Below, in pieces: positions 40,030 through 49,233 of a DNA stretch of 64,000 nucleotides. The position numbers and the translations under genes are program-made. The stretch covers positions 248,001 through 312,000 of the forward strand of contig JAIUPN010000002.1 in the NCBI GenBank assembly GCA_020160755.1, read 5' to 3'. How positions within the stretch are numbered: the stretch's first letter is position 1; each line of letters opens with the position of its first letter. The notes beneath the pieces are model-generated. The model searched no databases. It saw only the letters and a program-made list of their open reading frames with translations, and was not told where the DNA came from. The DNA is from Pseudomonadota bacterium. Its GTDB lineage: Bacteria > Pseudomonadota > Alphaproteobacteria > Sphingomonadales > Sphingomonadaceae.

Positions 40030-40518
40030 ATGGTTGCCGAAGCCACTTGTCGAGGATGCTTCGCCCGATTCGGGGCGGCTTTCGCCATGGCCTGTGTCAT
40101 CGGAATGACAATGACGGGGGTCGCGGCCCCGGCGAGCGCGCAGACGCAGGGGCCGCCCGCGCCCCCGCCGCCGCGCAATGCCGAGGCGGCCGCTGCCAAC
40201 GCCAAGGACATGGTCGACCCGATCAAGCGGTGCAAACCCGCCGAGGACGGATCGATCAACGTGTGCGGCACCGACACCGAACGCCACCGGTTGTCGCCCG
40301 AGCTGCGCGCGATCGCCGGCGTCGGGCGTTCGACCAAGGACAGCATCCCGCCTGCGCCCTATATCAACCCGACCCCGCTCGATAAATTGCCGCACAACTG
40401 GATGTCGCTCGGCGGGCGGATGAAGCGCGGCCCTGAATATAATGCGCTCTACGAGGCCGCGAAGCGCGCGACCGACCCCGAAACCGGCAATCCGCCGCCG
40501 CCCGAAGAAGAGCCCTAG
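40030..40518 (+). CDS. Small exported protein, unknown function
   Basis: Protein of 162 residues with a hydrophobic N-terminal segment (AMACVIGMTMTGVAAPASAQ) that looks like a signal peptide, then a Pro-rich stretch and the mature core DPIKRCKPAEDGSINVCGTDTERHR, containing two Cys that may pair, ending in an acidic Pro tail. No family is recognised. The start is uncertain: an internal Met at 40087 would give a more standard signal peptide. It converges with a membrane-protein gene, overlapping it by 4 bases. Confidence 0.68.
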   Translation: MVAEATCRGCFARFGAAFAMACVIGMTMTGVAAPASAQTQGPPAPPPPRNAEAAAANAKDMVDPIKRCKPAEDGSINVCGTDTERHRLSPELRAIAGVGRSTKDSIPPAPYINPTPLDKLPHNWMSLGGRMKRGPEYNALYEAAKRATDPETGNPPPPEEEP

Positions 40519-41339
40519 GCGAACGCCTCGGCTGCGCCGCCGGATTGCGCGGCGCGATACAGGCCTGCCGGCACCAGCGTCACCGCGGCGAACCAGACGC
40601 ACCAGAAAAGCAGCCATCCCGAACTCATCGCCATCGCGGCAGGCCGCGTCTCCTCGCCGCCGAGGATCAGATAGCTGTGGAGCAGGATGAGCAGCATGAT
40701 GGCTGCCGCCACGACGATATTGAACGCGAGGTAGAGCGCGAACAGCCGCCACTGCGCCCGCGCGGTGCGGCGCCACGATTCGACGAAGGCGGTCACCGGC
40801 TCCAGCCGGCCGCCCGCGGCCATGATCGGCCCGATCAGACACAGGCGCGCGCTGACCCACGCGCTGAGGATGGCGAGCAGGATCTGGCGTGCGATCGCGA
40901 TCGGCGTGCCTTCGGCGCGCGCCACATCCATCCCGACCGTCAGCCGGAAGGGGAGGGCAAGCAGGAAGCCAACAAGATAATAGAAGAGGAGCCCGGCGAT
41001 CAGATAGGCGGCGCCCGCGACCATGCCGTACATGATTTCAGAGACATAGCCTTCGCGAATCTCGGCGAGCAGCGCGCTCCACAGCGCGAGCATCGCGCCG
41101 CACAGCAGCGCGGCGCAGATGCCGAGCAGATAGAGCGGGCCGACGATCGATCCCGTAAGCCGGAAATCATCGGGTGCGATCGCCAACGCGAGAATGGCGT
41201 CCATGCTCAGCACCGGCTCGCTCGCGAGGAGAAGGAAGGGCAGCACGACGCCGAGCAGCATATAGGCGGCGAGCGCCCGCCAATGCTCGCCCGCCAGCAC
41301 GCGCGCCTCGGCCAGCCCCCGCCTGATGTCGATATCCAT
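40515..41339 (-). CDS. Polytopic membrane protein, unknown function
   Basis: Protein of 274 residues with six likely membrane helices (for example AYMLLGVVLPFLLLASEP, IVGPLYLLGICAALLCGAMLALW, GLLFYYLVGFLLALPF and the last near VWFAAVTLVPAGLYR). A hydrophilic loop RLEPVTAFVESWRRTARAQWR joins helices in the second half and resembles inner-membrane proteins annotated only as hypothetical. The start at 41339 has AGGGGA upstream. It lies 57 bases after hom on the same strand. Confidence 0.72.
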   Translation of the reverse strand: MDIDIRRGLAEARVLAGEHWRALAAYMLLGVVLPFLLLASEPVLSMDAILALAIAPDDFRLTGSIVGPLYLLGICAALLCGAMLALWSALLAEIREGYVSEIMYGMVAGAAYLIAGLLFYYLVGFLLALPFRLTVGMDVARAEGTPIAIARQILLAILSAWVSARLCLIGPIMAAGGRLEPVTAFVESWRRTARAQWRLFALYLAFNIVVAAAIMLLILLHSYLILGGEETRPAAMAMSSGWLLFWCVWFAAVTLVPAGLYRAAQSGGAAEAFA

Positions 41340-41395
41340 CCGTCCCCTGTTCCCCTCACCGGGGTAACAGCGGCGCGCGTGATTTCAAGCGCGGT

Positions 41396-42715
41396 TCAAA
41401 GCGCGAGGATCGGCATATGCATCGGCGTTCCGACCACATGATCCGAGGCGGCGAGAATACCGAGCGCGGCGTGGATGGCGCTTGCCGGCCCGTCATGCGT
41501 GACGAGCGCGATGACGACGCCGTCTTCCTCGTCGGTGCCGCGCTGAATGAAGCTTTCGATCGACACGCCGGCATCGCGCATCGCTGTCGCGATCTCGGCG
41601 AGCACGCCGATCCGGTCCTCGACGATCAGGCGGACATAATGTTTGCCGATACGTGCGCCCGCGTCGGCGACCGGCGCGGCGTCCAGCGAATCGACGGGCA
41701 TCGCGAAGGCGGGGCCATATTCGTCGCGCGCGATGTCGATGATGTCGGCAACGATCGCCGACGCGGTCGGCCCTGCGCCCGCGCCCGCGCCCTCGAAGAA
41801 GAGGCGGCCGACGAAATTGCCCTCGGCGACGACGGCGTTGAGCGCGCCGGGCACATAAGCGAGCGGATGGTCGGCGGGGACGAGGCACGGCTGGACATGC
41901 TGGTAAAGTCCGCTTCCATCGCGTTCGGCCATGCCGATCAGGCGGACGCGGTGCCCGAGCGCTTCGGCTTCGCGGATGTCGGCGGCGATCAGTCCGCGGA
42001 TGCCGTCGGCGGTCACCGCGCCGATGTCGAGCCTCGTGCCGAAGCACAGCGCCGCGAGGATCGACAATTTGTGCGCGGCGTCGATCCCGTCGACGTCGAA
42101 GGTCGGGTCGGCCTCGGCATAACCCTCCGCCTGCGCGGCGGCGAGCGCGTCGGCGAAGCTCGCGCCGTTCCGCTCCATCTGCGTCAGGATATAATTGCAC
42201 GTGCCGTTGAGGATGCCATAGACGCGCGCGATTTCGTTCGCGGACGCGCCCTCGCGGATCGCCTTGATGACGGGAATGCCGCCCGCGACCGCGGCTTCAT
42301 ATTTCAGCGGCGTGTCCTTTTCCTCGGCGAGCCGCGCGAGGTCGAGTCCGTGGTGCGCGATCATCGCCTTGTTCGCGGTGACCAGCGCCTTGCCCGCGCC
42401 GAGCGCGTGGCGCGCGAGCGTTAGCGCCGATCCGTCGGCGCCGCCGATCATCTCGACGACGACGTCGACATCGTCAGCCGCGACGATCGCGTCCATATCG
42501 TCTTCCCAGCGATAGCGGGTGAGATCGACGCCGCGATCCTTGTGCCGGTCGCGCGCCGACACCGCGACGATCTCGATCGGCCGCCCCGCGCGCCGTGCGA
42601 TCAGGTCGCGGTTCGCCTCGAGCAGGCGGACGACGCCGCCGCCCACGACGCCAATACCCGCCAGCGCGACACGCAGCGGCGGGCGGGGAGCGGTCGAGGC
42701 GGAATGGGGCGACAT
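41396..42715 (-). CDS. hom: Homoserine dehydrogenase
   Basis: Converts aspartate semialdehyde to homoserine with NAD(P)H in threonine, methionine and isoleucine synthesis; 439 residues. The nucleotide-binding GIGVVGGGVV opens the protein; KALVTANKAMIAHHGLDLA, GGIPVIKAIREG, NGTCNYILTQME and ADPTFDVDGIDAAHKLSILA form the catalytic core, and a C-terminal ACT domain (RLIVEDRIGVLAEIATAMRDAGVSIESF) suggests feedback control by threonine. CGGAG lies 7 bases before the ATG at 42715. No riboswitch is evident in its 157-base leader. Confidence 0.96.
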   Translation of the reverse strand: MSPHSASTAPRPPLRVALAGIGVVGGGVVRLLEANRDLIARRAGRPIEIVAVSARDRHKDRGVDLTRYRWEDDMDAIVAADDVDVVVEMIGGADGSALTLARHALGAGKALVTANKAMIAHHGLDLARLAEEKDTPLKYEAAVAGGIPVIKAIREGASANEIARVYGILNGTCNYILTQMERNGASFADALAAAQAEGYAEADPTFDVDGIDAAHKLSILAALCFGTRLDIGAVTADGIRGLIAADIREAEALGHRVRLIGMAERDGSGLYQHVQPCLVPADHPLAYVPGALNAVVAEGNFVGRLFFEGAGAGAGPTASAIVADIIDIARDEYGPAFAMPVDSLDAAPVADAGARIGKHYVRLIVEDRIGVLAEIATAMRDAGVSIESFIQRGTDEEDGVVIALVTHDGPASAIHAALGILAASDHVVGTPMHMPILAL

Positions 42716-42846
42716 GCAGAAACTCCGGATTGGGTAAGCGGGCCATCGCCCGCCGGGTGCCAGCGCCCTATCCGCTTTTCGAACGGAAACAAGCCCGCTG
42801 CGCCTAGGGCGCGTTGAAGCTGAGCTTTATCCGTTACGGAAAACGA

Positions 42847-42863
42847 CTCCGGCGTTACCGGAG
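42847..42863 (-). terminator. Short hairpin terminator
   Basis: CTCCGG-TAACG-CCGGAG on the minus strand, followed by TCGTTTTCC, 10 bases after the stop of the gene ending at 42873. Confidence 0.55.
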
Positions 42864-42872
42864 AAAGGGAAA

Positions 42873-43754
42873 TCAACCCACGGGCGGCTTGCGCGTGCGG
42901 GTGCATTCGCCCAGCGCGCCGAGAACGATGGCGTAGTCCGACGCCGCCTTGCGGCGATCCTCGGGCGCCGTTCCCGCCAGCTTGTTCAGCGGCAGGGTGC
43001 GCGGCAGGCCGCAGGCGAGCCGATACCAGGCCAGCGTACCCCGCGCGGGCACCGCGGCCGATCCGTCGACGATTTCGCCAAAGGCCGCGGCCCAGCGCCG
43101 CGATCCGTCGGCGGCGGTCAGGATCGTCAGCGAGACGGGTTCGCCGGTCTGCGTGTTGAGGAAGAGCTGGGTTTCGCCTTCGCCGGGAAGCGTGCCCGGG
43201 ACGTGGAAGCCGTTGGCGATGCCGGTGATCGCGGGCGGTGCGCCGGGTTTCACCAGTTCGGTCAGGATCGCGCGCAGCTGTGCCTCGGTCGCCGGGTCCC
43301 ATGGCAGCTGGGCGTCGGGTGCGATCAGCCGGACGCTGCCGGTGTTGCTGCTTCCCGCTGTTGCGCCCGCGACGGGCCGGGCGAAGAGCAGGACCGGCTG
43401 CTTCTTTTTCAGCTTCGGCGCCTTGCCTTTGGCATCGAGCGGCAGGTCGACGAGATAGGAGATTCGCGCCGCGAGCGGCCCCGATCCGCGAATCAGGCTG
43501 ACCACATCGGCCTCGATATAGAATCGCGCGTGACCCGCCGCGACTCCGGGCGCCTGTGCGGGTTTGAGCGCTGCGCTACTATATATACGCGCGTGAAGCG
43601 CGATCGGTGCGGCGCTCGCCAGATCGGCGATATCGGCATAGCTATAGGGGCTGGTCGGCGCGGCCGGAGTCGGTGCCTGCATGGCAGAAACACTCGGGAT
43701 TCCAAGGGTAAGGGTCAGGATTCCGGCGATAGCTGCCGGGTGGGGGAGGCGCAT
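42873..43754 (-). CDS. Exported protein, unknown function
   Basis: Protein of 293 residues starting at 43754 (MRLPHPAAIAGIL) with a signal peptide ending near SVSAMQA. The mature part reads as a beta-rich domain with IALHARIYSSAALKPA, GHARFYIEADVVSLIRG, KKKQPVLLFARP, and TLAWYRLACGLPRTLPLNKLAGTAPEDRRKAASDYAIVLGALGECTR near the C-terminus. The layout recalls uncharacterised sphingomonad periplasmic proteins; no catalytic motif is visible. It is divergent from the tonB operon. Confidence 0.75.
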   Translation of the reverse strand: MRLPHPAAIAGILTLTLGIPSVSAMQAPTPAAPTSPYSYADIADLASAAPIALHARIYSSAALKPAQAPGVAAGHARFYIEADVVSLIRGSGPLAARISYLVDLPLDAKGKAPKLKKKQPVLLFARPVAGATAGSSNTGSVRLIAPDAQLPWDPATEAQLRAILTELVKPGAPPAITGIANGFHVPGTLPGEGETQLFLNTQTGEPVSLTILTAADGSRRWAAAFGEIVDGSAAVPARGTLAWYRLACGLPRTLPLNKLAGTAPEDRRKAASDYAIVLGALGECTRTRKPPVG

Positions 43755-44024
43755 GGTTGATCCACTTTCCGTCGTTTGTGACACCGGTATCGGCGTTGAA
43801 ATCCCCATGATGGGACAAGGCACATTAACCGCTGATAAAGGGTTTGCGAATGTGCCGCCACCGCGATAGGACGGGCCGCGAAGCGTCCGGCAAAAACATA
43901 ATAAGCCGAACGTAGCGCCGTCGGGTCTCGCGGAACGCATCGGAAATCATCCGGGCATTTGGCAACCGAACCCGCCGGCAGGGAATTGGTGTCAGGATGA
44001 TCTAGCAAGGAGCGTCGTCCCTGA

Positions 44025-44681
44025 ATGGCTTATGGTGATAATGTCGACCCTAAAAACAGGGTAGTGGCGATTGTCTTGGTTGGTCTGCTTACAGCGGTTC
44101 TGGGCTATGGCCTGGTCAACGGCTTGAATATCAGTATCGTCAAGAAACTCGCCGAAAAATTGGATGTGGTGGACGTAGAAGAGCCGCCGCCGCCGGAGGA
44201 ACCCCCGCCGCCGCCGCCGCCGGACAACAAGTTGCCGCCGCCGCCGCCGGTCGTGACTCCGCCGTCGCCGTTCCCGCCGCCGGTATCCGCACCCGCGATC
44301 CAGTCGGTGCGCGAGGCGCCGCCGACTCCGCCGCCGCCGGTCTATACGCCGCCGGCACCGCCTGCGCCGCCGCCGACGCCTGATCTCAGCGCCGCCGGTA
44401 CGCCGAAGGGCAATCCGGGTCGCTGGGCGACGAACGACGACTATCCGGCCCGTGCGATGCGCGAAGAGCGTGAAGGCACGACCGGGTTCCGCGTCACTTA
44501 TGGCGCCGATGGCCGCATCACCTCGTGTGACGTGACCTCGTCGAGCGGTCATGCCGACCTCGATGCCGAAACCTGCAAGCTTATCCAGCGCCGTGGCCGG
44601 TTCAATCCGGGCAAGGATCGCGCGGGTAACCCCGTGGGTGGCAGCTACAGCAATCGTATCCGTTGGCAGATTCCGCGCTGA
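44025..44681 (+). CDS. tonB: Energy transducer TonB
   Basis: Periplasm-spanning protein of 218 residues that passes proton-motive energy from ExbB/ExbD to TonB-dependent receptors. One N-terminal membrane anchor (VVAIVLVGLLTAVLGYGLV), a Pro/Glu-Pro rich rigid linker from about 52 to 125, and a C-terminal TonB fold (YPARAMREEREGTTGFRVTYGADGRITSCDVTSSSGHADLD) are visible. First of four genes ordered tonB-exbB-exbD-exbD, the arrangement common in Sphingomonadaceae. Confidence 0.93.
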   Translation: MAYGDNVDPKNRVVAIVLVGLLTAVLGYGLVNGLNISIVKKLAEKLDVVDVEEPPPPEEPPPPPPPDNKLPPPPPVVTPPSPFPPPVSAPAIQSVREAPPTPPPPVYTPPAPPAPPPTPDLSAAGTPKGNPGRWATNDDYPARAMREEREGTTGFRVTYGADGRITSCDVTSSSGHADLDAETCKLIQRRGRFNPGKDRAGNPVGGSYSNRIRWQIPR

Positions 44682-44739
44682 TCGCGCGACCGGATCTGTG
44701 TTTCGAACTTATCGAATATTTTGAGAGGGATTTTCCAGT

Positions 44740-45555
44740 ATGTTTAATCTGATCGCAAATGCCGCCGCTGCGGCAGCACCGGCCCACGACGCGGGGCTCA
44801 GCCTGATGCCCGCCGCGATGTGCGTGAAGGAAGAAGGCGCGAGCCCCTACGGCCTCGTTCCCGCGCTTTGCGAAGGCGGTATCGTCTCGCAGGTCACCTT
44901 CCTCGTTCTGCTGATCATGTTCATCGGGACGCTCTACATCCTGTTCACCAAGCTGTTCGAACAGAACAAGGTGATGAACCAGGGCAAGGCAGTCGATGCC
45001 AATTTCTGGCGCGCGCCGACGCTGGCCGATGGCGCCTCGAAGCTCGAAAAGAACAGCGCGTATCGCCAGGTTGTCGAAGACGGCCTGCGCGCCAACGAAG
45101 AGCATAACAAGCTGACCGATCCCGTCGAAGCGCATGACTGGATGCACGGCACGCTCGAGCGTTCGCAGAACCACATCAACTCGAAGCTCAACAGCGGCCT
45201 CGCCTTCCTTGCGACCGTGGGTTCGACCGCACCGTTCGTCGGTCTGTTCGGTACCGTTATCGGTATTCTTCGCGCTCTCGTGAAGATCGGTGCATCGGGT
45301 CAGGCGTCGATCGACACCGTCGCCGGTCCGGTCGGTGAAGCGCTCATCATGACCGCCATCGGTCTGATCGTGGCTGTTCCCGCGGTTCTCGCCTTCAACT
45401 GGCTCCAGAGCCGCAACAAGGCGATTGCCCGCCGTCTGTCGACCTTCTCGAACGACGTTCTCGGTTCGATCATGTCGAACGGTCAGGTGAAGCCGGCTTC
45501 GACGCAGGCTGCCGCCAAGGCCGCTGCTCCGGCCGCGGCACCGAAGAAGGCCTGA
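44740..45555 (+). CDS. exbB: MotA/TolQ/ExbB proton channel protein
   Basis: Inner-membrane protein of 271 residues, proton-channel partner of ExbD. Three membrane segments are visible: VTFLVLLIMFIGTLYILFTKLF, then the conserved pair around LNSGLAFLATVGSTAPFVGLFGTVIGILRAL and EALIMTAIGLIVAVPAVLAFNW, with the signature STAPFVGLFGTVIGI. Ala/Pro tail. Lies 58 bases after tonB with GAGAGGG upstream of the ATG. Confidence 0.94.
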   Translation: MFNLIANAAAAAAPAHDAGLSLMPAAMCVKEEGASPYGLVPALCEGGIVSQVTFLVLLIMFIGTLYILFTKLFEQNKVMNQGKAVDANFWRAPTLADGASKLEKNSAYRQVVEDGLRANEEHNKLTDPVEAHDWMHGTLERSQNHINSKLNSGLAFLATVGSTAPFVGLFGTVIGILRALVKIGASGQASIDTVAGPVGEALIMTAIGLIVAVPAVLAFNWLQSRNKAIARRLSTFSNDVLGSIMSNGQVKPASTQAAAKAAAPAAAPKKA

Positions 45556-45565
45556 TCGGTCTCCT

Positions 45566-45604
45566 GGACCCCCGCCTTTCGCCGCGTGGCGACGGGCGGG
45601 GTCC
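45566..45604 (+). other. Hairpin between exbB and exbD (possible partial terminator)
   Basis: GGACCCCCGCC pairs with GGGCGGGGTCC (one bulge) around a 17-base loop, 11 bases after the exbB stop. No U-run follows, so it may stabilise the exbB message or lower downstream expression rather than end transcription. Confidence 0.45.
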
Positions 45605-45682
45605 GTTGGACAGGGTTGCCAGGTCGTCTGGCGTGTCAACCCGATGTCCGTGACAGAAATTTTGTGACAGGATGCTAATCCT

Positions 45683-46204
45683 ATGGCGATGAGTGTAGGC
45701 GACAAGGGCGGCGAAGAAGCCCCAATGTCCGAAATCAACACGACTCCGCTCGTGGACATCATGCTTGTGTTGCTCATCATCTTCCTCATCACGGTTCCCG
45801 TGGTGCTGGAGACGGTGAACCTGAAACTGCCCGACGTGGCGTTTGAGGTGACGACGACGAAGCCTGAGAATGTGCTGCTCTCGATCCGTTCGGCTGATAC
45901 CGACGGCGATGGCGAGCCCAACCCCGAGAGCACGGCGTGTGAAGTCTATTGGGGCCAGACCCCGGTGGATTCGAAGCAGTTGCTGGAACGTGGGCAAAAG
46001 AAGCTTGAACAGCTTATCGAAGATATCGGCGGTGTGCAGAATATCACCGAAGAAAACTTCCCCGAAGTGCACATTCGCGGCGACGTCAACACGCCGTATC
46101 AGTGCATCGGCGGTGTGATCTATACGATGCAATATGCCGGCTTCCAGAAGATCGGGTTCATTTCGGAACCGGCTCCTGGCTCGGGCACGGTGGGCCGCCT
46201 CTAA
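45683..46204 (+). CDS. exbD: ExbD/TolR-family protein (first copy)
   Basis: Protein of 173 residues with one membrane helix carrying the essential Asp: NTTPLVDIMLVLLIIFLITVPV. The periplasmic domain is larger than usual and includes an insert with SIRSADTDGDGEPNPESTACEVYWGQTPV before the QLLERGQKKLEQLIEDIG segment. It forms the ExbB-ExbD motor. Ranked first of two exbD genes in the operon. Confidence 0.92.
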   Translation: MAMSVGDKGGEEAPMSEINTTPLVDIMLVLLIIFLITVPVVLETVNLKLPDVAFEVTTTKPENVLLSIRSADTDGDGEPNPESTACEVYWGQTPVDSKQLLERGQKKLEQLIEDIGGVQNITEENFPEVHIRGDVNTPYQCIGGVIYTMQYAGFQKIGFISEPAPGSGTVGRL

Positions 46205-46236
46205 GGCGGTCCGCACAGGAATGAAGGAATAATCCT

Positions 46237-46662
46237 ATGTCCATGGCAGTTGGAGATCGGGACGAAAATGAACCGATGATGGACATGAACACGACGCCGT
46301 TGATCGACGTCATGCTCGTGCTCCTCATCATGTTCATCATCACCATCCCGGTCCAGACCCACGCGGTGAAGATTGATCTGCCGATCCCGACCGACAGCCA
46401 GAGCAATGTCGACCCGGAAAAGAACAAGGTGATGATCGACCCCGCGGGGACGATCACCTGGAACGGTTCGCCGGTCGATCTCGCTCAGCTGGCGCAGTAT
46501 CTGGAACAGACCAAGGCATTGCCGGTCGAACCCGAACTGCAGGTTCAGCCCGACCCCTATGCGCGCTATATCGTCGTCGACAATGTCATGGCGGTGATCA
46601 AGCGCAGCGGCGTCGGCAAGCTGGGCTTCGTCGGCAACGAGCAATATGCCCGCGTCTTCTGA
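46237..46662 (+). CDS. exbD: ExbD/TolR-family protein (second copy)
   Basis: Protein of 141 residues, normal ExbD length. MDMNTTPLIDVMLVLLIMFIITIPV contains the proton-pathway Asp; the periplasmic part ends with NVMAVIKRSGVGKLGFVGNEQYARV. It lies 32 bases after the first exbD. The two copies differ mainly in the periplasmic domain, so they may form a mixed dimer within ExbB, as proposed for other two-ExbD operons. Confidence 0.93.
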   Translation: MSMAVGDRDENEPMMDMNTTPLIDVMLVLLIMFIITIPVQTHAVKIDLPIPTDSQSNVDPEKNKVMIDPAGTITWNGSPVDLAQLAQYLEQTKALPVEPELQVQPDPYARYIVVDNVMAVIKRSGVGKLGFVGNEQYARVF

Positions 46663-46693
46663 TCTCTGATCGGAGCCGTCAGGCGAAATTATG

Positions 46694-46723
46694 GGGCCGC
46701 GAAGCAATTCGCGGCCCTTTTTT
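46694..46723 (+). terminator. Rho-independent terminator of the tonB operon
   Basis: Perfect 10-bp stem GGGCCGCGAA / TTCGCGGCCC with GCAA loop followed by TTTTTT, 31 bases after the second exbD stop. Confidence 0.93.
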
Positions 46724-46862
46724 ATGCCGCAACGCTTTGTCACAGGCACGCTGTCATAAGGGCTTGGAACGCGGGACAAATGACGGCATCGTCGGCGCAC
46801 GGGATCGAAACGCGCGGTCGCGACGTATTTGATTCAGGTCTTTATGAGCAGGGAGCAGCAAG

Positions 46863-47435
46863 ATGGTGATTGGTTCGCGCCGTAAACAGGCAATGGCACA
46901 GGGGCTGATTGTCATCTCGGCCCTCGCGCTCGGCGGCTGCGCCGGGATGGGCAAGAAGTCGACGACGACGCTTCCCGCGCCGGACGCCTACGCCCAGCTC
47001 TATGACGCGAAGGGCGCCGACCGCGGCCGCGCGGATATCTATCGCGATTCGAGCGGGCTTCGCGTCGAACTCGTCGCGCGCGGCTTCGCGCCGGGCACCT
47101 ACGGGATGCACGTCCATGCGGTCGGCCAGTGCAACGCGCCCGATTTCGCGAGCGCGGGGCCGCACTGGAACCCGACCGGGGTCCAGCACGGTCGCGACAA
47201 TCCGATGGGCGCGCATCACGGCGACCTCCCCAACCTCGTCATCGAACCCGACCAGATCGGCCGCGCGACGCTGCGCCTCGTCGGCTCGCGTTTCGAGGGT
47301 GACGGCGGCTTGCTCGATGCCGACGGCGCCGCCTTCGTCATCCATGCCGGACCCGATGATTACAAGACCGATCCGAGCGGCAACAGCGGCGGCCGCGTCG
47401 CATGCGGCGTGATCGTGAAAGACGCCGCGAAATAG
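46863..47435 (+). CDS. sodC: Cu-Zn superoxide dismutase (lipoprotein)
   Basis: Dismutates superoxide outside the cytoplasm. 190 residues with a lipobox (ALGGC, Cys26), so it is probably membrane-tethered. Copper ligands appear in MHVHAVGQC, then HWNPTGVQHG, the zinc region HHGDLPNL and VIHAGPDDYKTDPSGNSGGRVACGVI; the two Cys of the conserved disulfide (QC and AC) are present. GGGAG precedes the ATG at 46863. Monocistronic, after the tonB operon terminator. Confidence 0.95.
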   Translation: MVIGSRRKQAMAQGLIVISALALGGCAGMGKKSTTTLPAPDAYAQLYDAKGADRGRADIYRDSSGLRVELVARGFAPGTYGMHVHAVGQCNAPDFASAGPHWNPTGVQHGRDNPMGAHHGDLPNLVIEPDQIGRATLRLVGSRFEGDGGLLDADGAAFVIHAGPDDYKTDPSGNSGGRVACGVIVKDAAK

Positions 47436-47529
47436 CTAGGGCATCGTTCCGTCGTCGCCGCGCCGTCGGCGCGACGGGCCGCGGACCTTAACCGGCAAGT
47501 TGCGTGGGCGGGCGTCTCGACCGAAAGGG

Positions 47530-49128
47530 TCAGGCGCCCGCCGCGCGTTCGGCGATCGTCGCTTCGGCCTCTGGCACGGCGCGATAGGCATAGAGGAGCA
47601 GACCGAGCGCGATCGGCGCGACGCCGATCAGCGACAATATGCCGGTGCGCAGGTCGCCGACCGGTTTCCCGTCGACCATCGTGCTGGCCAGATCCGAAAT
47701 CTGCCCGACCATATAGGGGCCGAAAGACAGGCCGACGAGCGTCGTGCCGAGGAAGAAGGCCGCCGTTGCCGTCCCGCGCATCCGCGGCAGCACCAGATCC
47801 TGCGTCGTTGCGGCCGCTGCGCCGAGCGCCGCTGCGCCGAACATCCCGGCAAGGAAGTTCATGACGTAGAAGAGCGTCGCATTGTCGGTCGTATAGCCGA
47901 TCCAGATCGGGACAATCGGCGCAACGACGCCGAAGATGATCATCAGGATGCGCCCCGCAGGATTCTTTGCGCGCAACGTATCGGCCATCCGCCCGCCGAT
48001 GATCACCCCGACGAAACCGCTCACCGCGCCGTTCGCGCCGAGGATGAAGGCCAGTTCCTGCTTGGGGAGGCCGAGCACGATTTCGGCATAGGGTGCCGAC
48101 CAGAAGGCAAGCGCATAGGCGGCGAGGCTGACCATCCCGTAACCCAGCGTCGTGCAGATGAAAGCGGGCGTGCCCCAGATCAGCCGGAAGGTCGCGGGAT
48201 CGCGCGCGCGCAGCGCGCTCGCCCACGAAAAGACGGCATAATAGCCGAGCCCGACCGCCGACCATTGCGGAAAATTGCCCGTCAGGCTGATCATCCACCA
48301 GGCGAAGGCGGCTATCGCGGCGGCAAAGCCGATATTGATCGCCAGCGCCGTCGGCCCGCGCCGCCAGGCGCCCAGCAGCGTCAGCGGCGGCACGATCATC
48401 GACAGATCCTTGCCGAACTCGCGGAACGGTGCCGGTGAGCCTTCGGTGGGCGTTCCGTCCATCGCGCCGCGTACCGGCTCACGCAAGCTGGCGACCCACA
48501 GCGCAAGGAGCAGGCCGGGGATGCCGACCGCAAGGAAGGCGGCCTGCCAGCCGACCAGCCCCGCCGGGCCGCCCGCCGGCCAGGCCTTGTTCCACGCCTC
48601 GACGATCAGCGCGCCAATGAACAGTGACACGCCGCCGCCGAGGTAGAGACCCGACGAATAGATGGCGAGCGCGGTCGCTTTCTGCCGCTTCGGGAAATAG
48701 TCGGAGATAAGCGAATAGGCGGTCGGACTCGCGGTTGCTTCGCCGACGCCGACGCCCATGCGCGCGAGCGTCAGCGAGACCTGATTGTACGCGAAGCCCG
48801 AAAGCGCCGTCATCGCCGACCACAGGGTTAGCCCGATCGACAGCAGTTTGACGCGGCTCCAATTGTCCGCGAGGCGGCCGAGCGGGATGCCGAACAGCGC
48901 ATAAAAGACCGCAAAGGCGGCGCCGCCCAGAAAACCCATGTCGCCGTCGGTCAGCCCGAGGTCGGCCTTGATGTCGACCGCGAGAATGCTGATGATCTGC
49001 CGGTCGATGAAATTGAGGATATAGACGACAACAAGCACCGACAGGACGTACCAGCTGTAGCCCGTGGCTTGTGGTTCGGCCGGAACCGGCGCGCCGGACG
49101 TGACATTTTCGCTGGCGGTCTCGGCCAT
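47530..49128 (-). CDS. Major facilitator superfamily transporter
   Basis: Membrane transporter of 532 residues with twelve helices. Motif A appears as GIPLGRLADNWSRVKLL after the second helix, and the early VYILNFIDRQIISILAVDIKADLGL is typical of spinster-type MFS proteins (sugar-phosphate, sphingolipid or aromatic acid families). GAGAGGG lies 7 bases before the ATG at 49128. Substrate cannot be deduced. Divergent from the LMW-PTP gene. Confidence 0.9.
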   Translation of the reverse strand: MAETASENVTSGAPVPAEPQATGYSWYVLSVLVVVYILNFIDRQIISILAVDIKADLGLTDGDMGFLGGAAFAVFYALFGIPLGRLADNWSRVKLLSIGLTLWSAMTALSGFAYNQVSLTLARMGVGVGEATASPTAYSLISDYFPKRQKATALAIYSSGLYLGGGVSLFIGALIVEAWNKAWPAGGPAGLVGWQAAFLAVGIPGLLLALWVASLREPVRGAMDGTPTEGSPAPFREFGKDLSMIVPPLTLLGAWRRGPTALAINIGFAAAIAAFAWWMISLTGNFPQWSAVGLGYYAVFSWASALRARDPATFRLIWGTPAFICTTLGYGMVSLAAYALAFWSAPYAEIVLGLPKQELAFILGANGAVSGFVGVIIGGRMADTLRAKNPAGRILMIIFGVVAPIVPIWIGYTTDNATLFYVMNFLAGMFGAAALGAAAATTQDLVLPRMRGTATAAFFLGTTLVGLSFGPYMVGQISDLASTMVDGKPVGDLRTGILSLIGVAPIALGLLLYAYRAVPEAEATIAERAAGA

Positions 49129-49233
49129 CTGGCAACCCTCTCCCTGACCCATTATCTCTTGGCGATCATGGCTAGCAGAGCCGGGCGAAGGCGCAAGTTG
49201 AAAGTCGGTTCAACTTTGTGCGAGAGGAGAAAC

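Noticed and set aside
42716..42872. Riboswitch or attenuator before hom
   Set aside because: Only a short hairpin that fits as terminator of the upstream gene; no leader peptide or known aptamer pattern was visible.
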